The notes beneath the pieces were generated by a model. That model was not told where the DNA came from and made no database searches. It saw only the letters and a list, made by a program, of their open reading frames with translations. This document shows, one piece after another, positions 13,091 through 15,625 of a DNA stretch of 15,625 nt (position 1 is the first letter of the stretch; the number at the start of each line of letters is the position of its first letter). This DNA is from Chloroflexota bacterium (GTDB lineage Bacteria > Chloroflexota > Chloroflexia > Thermomicrobiales > UBA6265). Position numbers and translations under genes: made by a program. The stretch spans positions 1 to 15,625 of the forward strand of contig JAEZJB010000278.1 in the NCBI GenBank assembly GCA_023415845.1. The letters are read 5' to 3'.

Positions 13091-14628
13091 GCTTCGCCTG
13101 CTCCCCCACCGTTCATCGCCGCCAACCGGTGCAAGATGTCCACATTGCGCGGATACAGCTCGAGAAACATCCCGTACAGCTCGTCGTAGATCGCCCGGGT
13201 GGCAGGATTCGGTTCCACCGTGCGCTCGATCTGGACCCATTCGCGGTCGATCGCGTCCAGATCCGGGATCAAGCCTGCCCCGAGTCCCGCCATGAAAGCA
13301 TCACCGTAGGAGGCGCCAATCGTCTGGCTGGGCACCTGCTGAGGCAGGCCGGTGACGTCGCTGATCACCTGCAGCCAGAGGGGATTCTTCGTCCCGCCAC
13401 CGACGGCCACCAGTCGCTGGGGAGACGCCCCCATTTCGCCCATCACCTCGAAATTGTGGCGCGCCCCGAAGGCCGTCCCTTCCAGCAGGGCCCGGAAGAG
13501 ATGGGCGGTGGTGTGGCGCAGCGACAGGCCGACATACGCCCCCCGCGCATCGGGGTCCTGCAGGGGTGTCCGCTCACCCTGGAAATACGGCAGGCAGATC
13601 AGGCCCTCCGCTCCTGGCGGTGTGGCCGATGCGGTCTCGATCAGCGTCTCGAAGGTCTGTCGGTGTTCGGCCAGGCGGGCCTTGCCGGCGGTCACATCGA
13701 GAAACCAGGTCGTCAGCATCCCGCCGGTCTGCAGGCCGGCCGTTACTGCCCGCAGGTTCGGCAGGGCATGCGCCGTCGTCCACATCCGGGCATCGGGCTG
13801 GGGCTCGGCCACAGTGTTGATAAAGAACATCGTCGAGCCGTACATGATCATCATGTCGCCCGGATGCCGGATTCCGACACTGACGGCTTCGGCCGCGGCG
13901 TCGATCGTGCCGAACACTACCGGGGTGCCGACCGGCAGGCCGGTTTCGGCGCTGGCAGCCGTCGTTACACCGCCAGCCACATCGGTGGCGTCGCCGATTC
14001 GGGGCAGGCGATCCAGTCCAATCACGTGGTCCGCGTATCGCGCGTCCCAGTCGCCGGTTGTCCGGTTGTAGAGCGGGGCGAAGTAGGAGGCCGTGTGCCG
14101 GTCGATTACGTGTTCACCAGTCAGGCGATACACCACATACGAGCTCGAGGCGTGGATCATGGCCGTGCGGGCGAAGAGGTCTGGCTCCCGCCGCCGGTGC
14201 CAGAGAATCTTCGGGCCAATCGTCTGCGAGTTGAGGGCCATACCACTCAGGTCGAGGATGGCCTCCACCCCCAGTACATCGTGCAACTGGTCGATTTCGG
14301 CGCTGGCCCGGGTGTCGATGCCATAGAGGATGCCGGGCCGCAACGGACGGCCAGCGGCATCGATCGGCAGCATGCACGGACCGATCCCGCTGACCCCGAC
14401 CGCCCCGATATCCGCGCCGGAATACCGTCCGCTGGTCAGCTCGCGGGTGACGGCAACCACATCGTGCCACCACAGATCATCGGCATCGTGCTCGGCCCAC
14501 CCTGGCCGCGGAAAACTGGTGTCGTGCTCGATCACCGTGCTGGCCAGCACCTCGCCCGCCACCGTGCAGATCACCCCCTTGGTGCTGGAGGTTCCGATAT
14601 CGACGCCGAGCAACAGCGATCCGCCCAC
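13087..14628 (-). CDS. FGGY-family carbohydrate kinase (xylulokinase-like)
   Basis: A 513-residue cytoplasmic sugar or polyol kinase of the FGGY family (xylulokinase, ribulokinase, glycerol kinase, erythritol kinase). The N-terminal phosphate loop is LLGVDIGTSSTKGVI with Asp10; the catalytic base is probably Asp105 in YGIDTRASAE. Domain two holds VVFGTIDAAAEAVSVGIRHPGD and MYGSTMFFI, and the ATP-binding region is VAVGGGTKNPLWLQVISDVT followed by ASYGDAFMAGLGAG. The substrate is not fixed by these motifs; the sequence looks nearest to xylulokinase-like members. GTG 14628 is chosen because GGAGAGG lies seven bases upstream; a TTG at 14652 is in frame without such a site. It is coupled by an ATGA overlap to GDPD 4, which suggests that it phosphorylates the alcohol (a sugar or polyol) freed by that enzyme. 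Confidence 0.88.
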   Translation of the reverse strand: MGGSLLLGVDIGTSSTKGVICTVAGEVLASTVIEHDTSFPRPGWAEHDADDLWWHDVVAVTRELTSGRYSGADIGAVGVSGIGPCMLPIDAAGRPLRPGILYGIDTRASAEIDQLHDVLGVEAILDLSGMALNSQTIGPKILWHRRREPDLFARTAMIHASSSYVVYRLTGEHVIDRHTASYFAPLYNRTTGDWDARYADHVIGLDRLPRIGDATDVAGGVTTAASAETGLPVGTPVVFGTIDAAAEAVSVGIRHPGDMMIMYGSTMFFINTVAEPQPDARMWTTAHALPNLRAVTAGLQTGGMLTTWFLDVTAGKARLAEHRQTFETLIETASATPPGAEGLICLPYFQGERTPLQDPDARGAYVGLSLRHTTAHLFRALLEGTAFGARHNFEVMGEMGASPQRLVAVGGGTKNPLWLQVISDVTGLPQQVPSQTIGASYGDAFMAGLGAGLIPDLDAIDREWVQIERTVEPNPATRAIYDELYGMFLELYPRNVDILHRLAAMNGGGAGEA

Positions 14629-14672
14629 GTTCCTGCCTCTCCACCGAATCAAGCCGCCGGTCTACGCTGGTC

Positions 14673-14678
14673 ATCCTA
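14673..14678 (-). promoter_or_regulatory. Candidate -10 element upstream of the FGGY kinase
   Basis: On the minus strand TAGGAT lies 45-50 bases before GTG 14628. The surrounding 13-mer GGTCATCCTACCG (14669-14681, plus strand) matches 7316-7328 at 12 of 13 bases. No good -35 is visible, so expression may need an activator. Confidence 0.3.
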
Positions 14679-14712
14679 CCGGCAAGCACGAACCACCGTC
14701 GCACCGGCACCG

Positions 14713-14729
14713 CTGCACACGCGTGCAGG
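14713..14729. promoter_or_regulatory. Candidate operator site 4 upstream of the FGGY kinase
   Basis: CTGCACACGCGTGCAG is a 6-bp-arm palindrome (CTGCAC-N4-GTGCAG) of the same form as the sites between the HAD and AraM-like genes, with the same right half GTGCAGG. It lies about 85-100 bases before the kinase start and just after the end of the NTF2-like gene. Confidence 0.45.
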
Positions 14730-14749
14730 TAGTCACCCGGCGCTCCCTG

Positions 14750-15136
14750 CTACCCGAGCCTGATCAGGAAGGTGTCGATCTGCGCGATCCGGGCGGTCCG
14801 GGCGGCGCTGCGAAATACGTAGACACCCGACATCGCCCAGGTATCGTCTCCCCAGGCGATCGTGCCACTCGCCGAGGCCAGCTTTCCGTGCGAAAGGATC
14901 GTTTCGATCTCCATCGATGTCGGCAGGTCAGACGCCTTCTCCCTCAGCCACTGGCCAACCGCTGCCTTCCCGTCCAGGCGCGTCATGCCGACGAGATTCC
15001 AGGTCACATCGTCGTCGAGCCAGAGGAGGATGGCGTCGAGGTCACCCGTCGCAAAGGCGATGTTGAGGTCGCGAACGAGCGCCATGCGGGGCGAGTTTCC
15101 ACACCCGACATCGACGACGACATCCTCGGCCTTCAC
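14750..15136 (-). CDS. NTF2-like/SnoaL-like domain protein, coupled to purD
   Basis: A 128-residue single-domain protein with the NTF2-like cone fold: MALVRDLNIAFATGDLDAIL, LLWLDDDVTWNLVGMTRLDG, AAVGQWLREKASDLPTSMEI, ILSHGKLASASGTIAWGDDT and a final strand AQIDTFLIRLG. No signal peptide is visible, unlike the other SnoaL-like protein in this window. The function is unknown; this fold serves as ligand pocket, isomerase or cyclase in different families. The start is GTG 15136, which overlaps the purD stop as GTGA and has GGGAGGAG five bases upstream; the frame is open further upstream but there it lies inside purD. Overlap with purD suggests read-through expression rather than a role in purine synthesis. 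Confidence 0.75.
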   Translation of the reverse strand: MKAEDVVVDVGCGNSPRMALVRDLNIAFATGDLDAILLWLDDDVTWNLVGMTRLDGKAAVGQWLREKASDLPTSMEIETILSHGKLASASGTIAWGDDTWAMSGVYVFRSAARTARIAQIDTFLIRLG

Positions 15137-15625
15137 CCCGCTCCTCCCAGTTCGCGCGCGGCAATATCGGTCCGAATCATCTTCCCCTCGAAGTCGATCT
15201 TCGCCACCGCCGCGTAGGCCCGGTCTCGCGCTTCCTGCAGGGTGGCGCCCCTGCCAACGACTGTCAGCACGCGCCCACCTGCCGTCACCAGTTCGCCGTC
15301 CGCCGTGCGCTTCGTTCCCGCATGGAAGACCAGCACGTCTGGATCGCTCTCCGCTGCCTCGACCCCGCTGATCGGCACCCCGGTGCGGTAGGCGCCCGGG
15401 TATCCGCCTGACGCCATCGCGACTCCCACCGCCGCGCCTTCCTGGGCCGGTTGCGGCGTTTCGGCCAGCGTCCCGTTCGCGACGGCGAAGGCCCATTCCC
15501 CGAGGTCACCCACCGTGGTCGGCAGCACGACCTGCGTTTCCGGATCGCCGAAGCGGGCATTGAACTCGATCACCTTGGGGCCGTCCGGCGTCAACATCAG
15601 GCCGGGATAGAGCACGCCGTGGAGG
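15133..15625 (-). CDS. purD: Phosphoribosylamine-glycine ligase, C-terminal part (partial)
   Basis: The last roughly 163 residues of GAR synthetase, which joins glycine to 5-phosphoribosylamine with ATP in de novo purine synthesis. The gene runs off the right edge of the window. LHGVLYPGLMLTPDGPKVIE and FNARFGDPETQVVLP are the hallmark of the ATP-grasp core, with the metal-binding Glu and Asn of EFNAR. The GARS-C domain follows: AVGVAMASGGYPGAYRTGVP, ISGVEAAESDPDVLVFHAGT, VTAGGRVLTVVGRGATLQEA and AVAKIDFEGKMIRTDIAARE. It ends normally for the family with RELGGAG. The NTF2-like gene starts inside its stop codon. Confidence 0.95.
   Translation of the reverse strand, partial: LHGVLYPGLMLTPDGPKVIEFNARFGDPETQVVLPTTVGDLGEWAFAVANGTLAETPQPAQEGAAVGVAMASGGYPGAYRTGVPISGVEAAESDPDVLVFHAGTKRTADGELVTAGGRVLTVVGRGATLQEARDRAYAAVAKIDFEGKMIRTDIAARELGGAG

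Noticed and set aside
13129..14763. A 544-codon open frame on the plus strand opposite the FGGY kinase
   Set aside because: Low-information composition rich in Arg, Gly, His and Asp, no motif, no ribosome binding site; the minus strand carries the conserved kinase.
1..15625. CRISPR arrays, tRNA or rRNA genes, transposases, phage or defence islands
   Set aside because: No regularly spaced repeats, cloverleaf-forming segments or mobile-element proteins were seen on either strand. The Imm5-like gene alone does not make a defence island.

Overview
The window is GC-rich bacterial chromosome, densely coded on both strands. The left end carries the conserved rnpA-yidD-yidC-jag block that often sits near the chromosomal origin. 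YidC is the short form without the large periplasmic domain of proteobacterial YidC. Together with the high GC and the gene content this fits a Gram-positive-like or Chloroflexota-type bacterium; the assignment is tentative because no rRNA or other strong phylogenetic marker is present.

Layout. (1) 1-2707, plus strand: the end of a probable rnpA, then yidD, yidC and jag (RNase P, membrane protein insertion, RNA binding). (2) 2860-3903, plus strand: a PfkB-family sugar kinase, separated by a strong bidirectional terminator from the next block. (3) 7238-4017, minus strand: a HAD-IIA (NagD/AraL-like) phosphatase followed by three tandem UgpQ-like glycerophosphodiester phosphodiesterases (GDPDs). 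(4) 7432-10906, plus strand, divergent from block 3: an AraM-like glycerol-1-phosphate dehydrogenase, an RpiB/LacAB-family sugar-phosphate isomerase and an M81 (MlrC-like) metallopeptidase-family protein. (5) 15625-11044, minus strand: the C-terminal part of purD with an overlapping NTF2-like gene, then an FGGY sugar kinase translationally coupled to a fourth GDPD, an Imm5-like protein, and a secreted SnoaL-like protein.

Blocks 3, 4 and part of 5 look like one catabolic island. GDPDs release a glycerol phosphate and an alcohol (often a sugar or polyol) from glycerophosphodiesters. An AraM-type dehydrogenase can convert glycerol-1-phosphate to dihydroxyacetone phosphate, the HAD phosphatase can dephosphorylate small phosphates, and the FGGY kinase and RpiB-like isomerase can feed a released sugar or polyol into central metabolism. 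A pseudo-palindrome of the form CAC-N4-GTG, usually extended to TGCAC-N4-GTGCA, lies twice in the divergent HAD/araM intergenic region as a perfect 14-bp inverted repeat. It recurs before the GDPD array and before the FGGY kinase, suggesting one local regulon. No regulator or transporter gene is present in the window, so substrate and regulator remain unknown.

No tRNA, rRNA, CRISPR array, insertion sequence or phage gene was seen, and no gap between genes exceeds about 200 bases.
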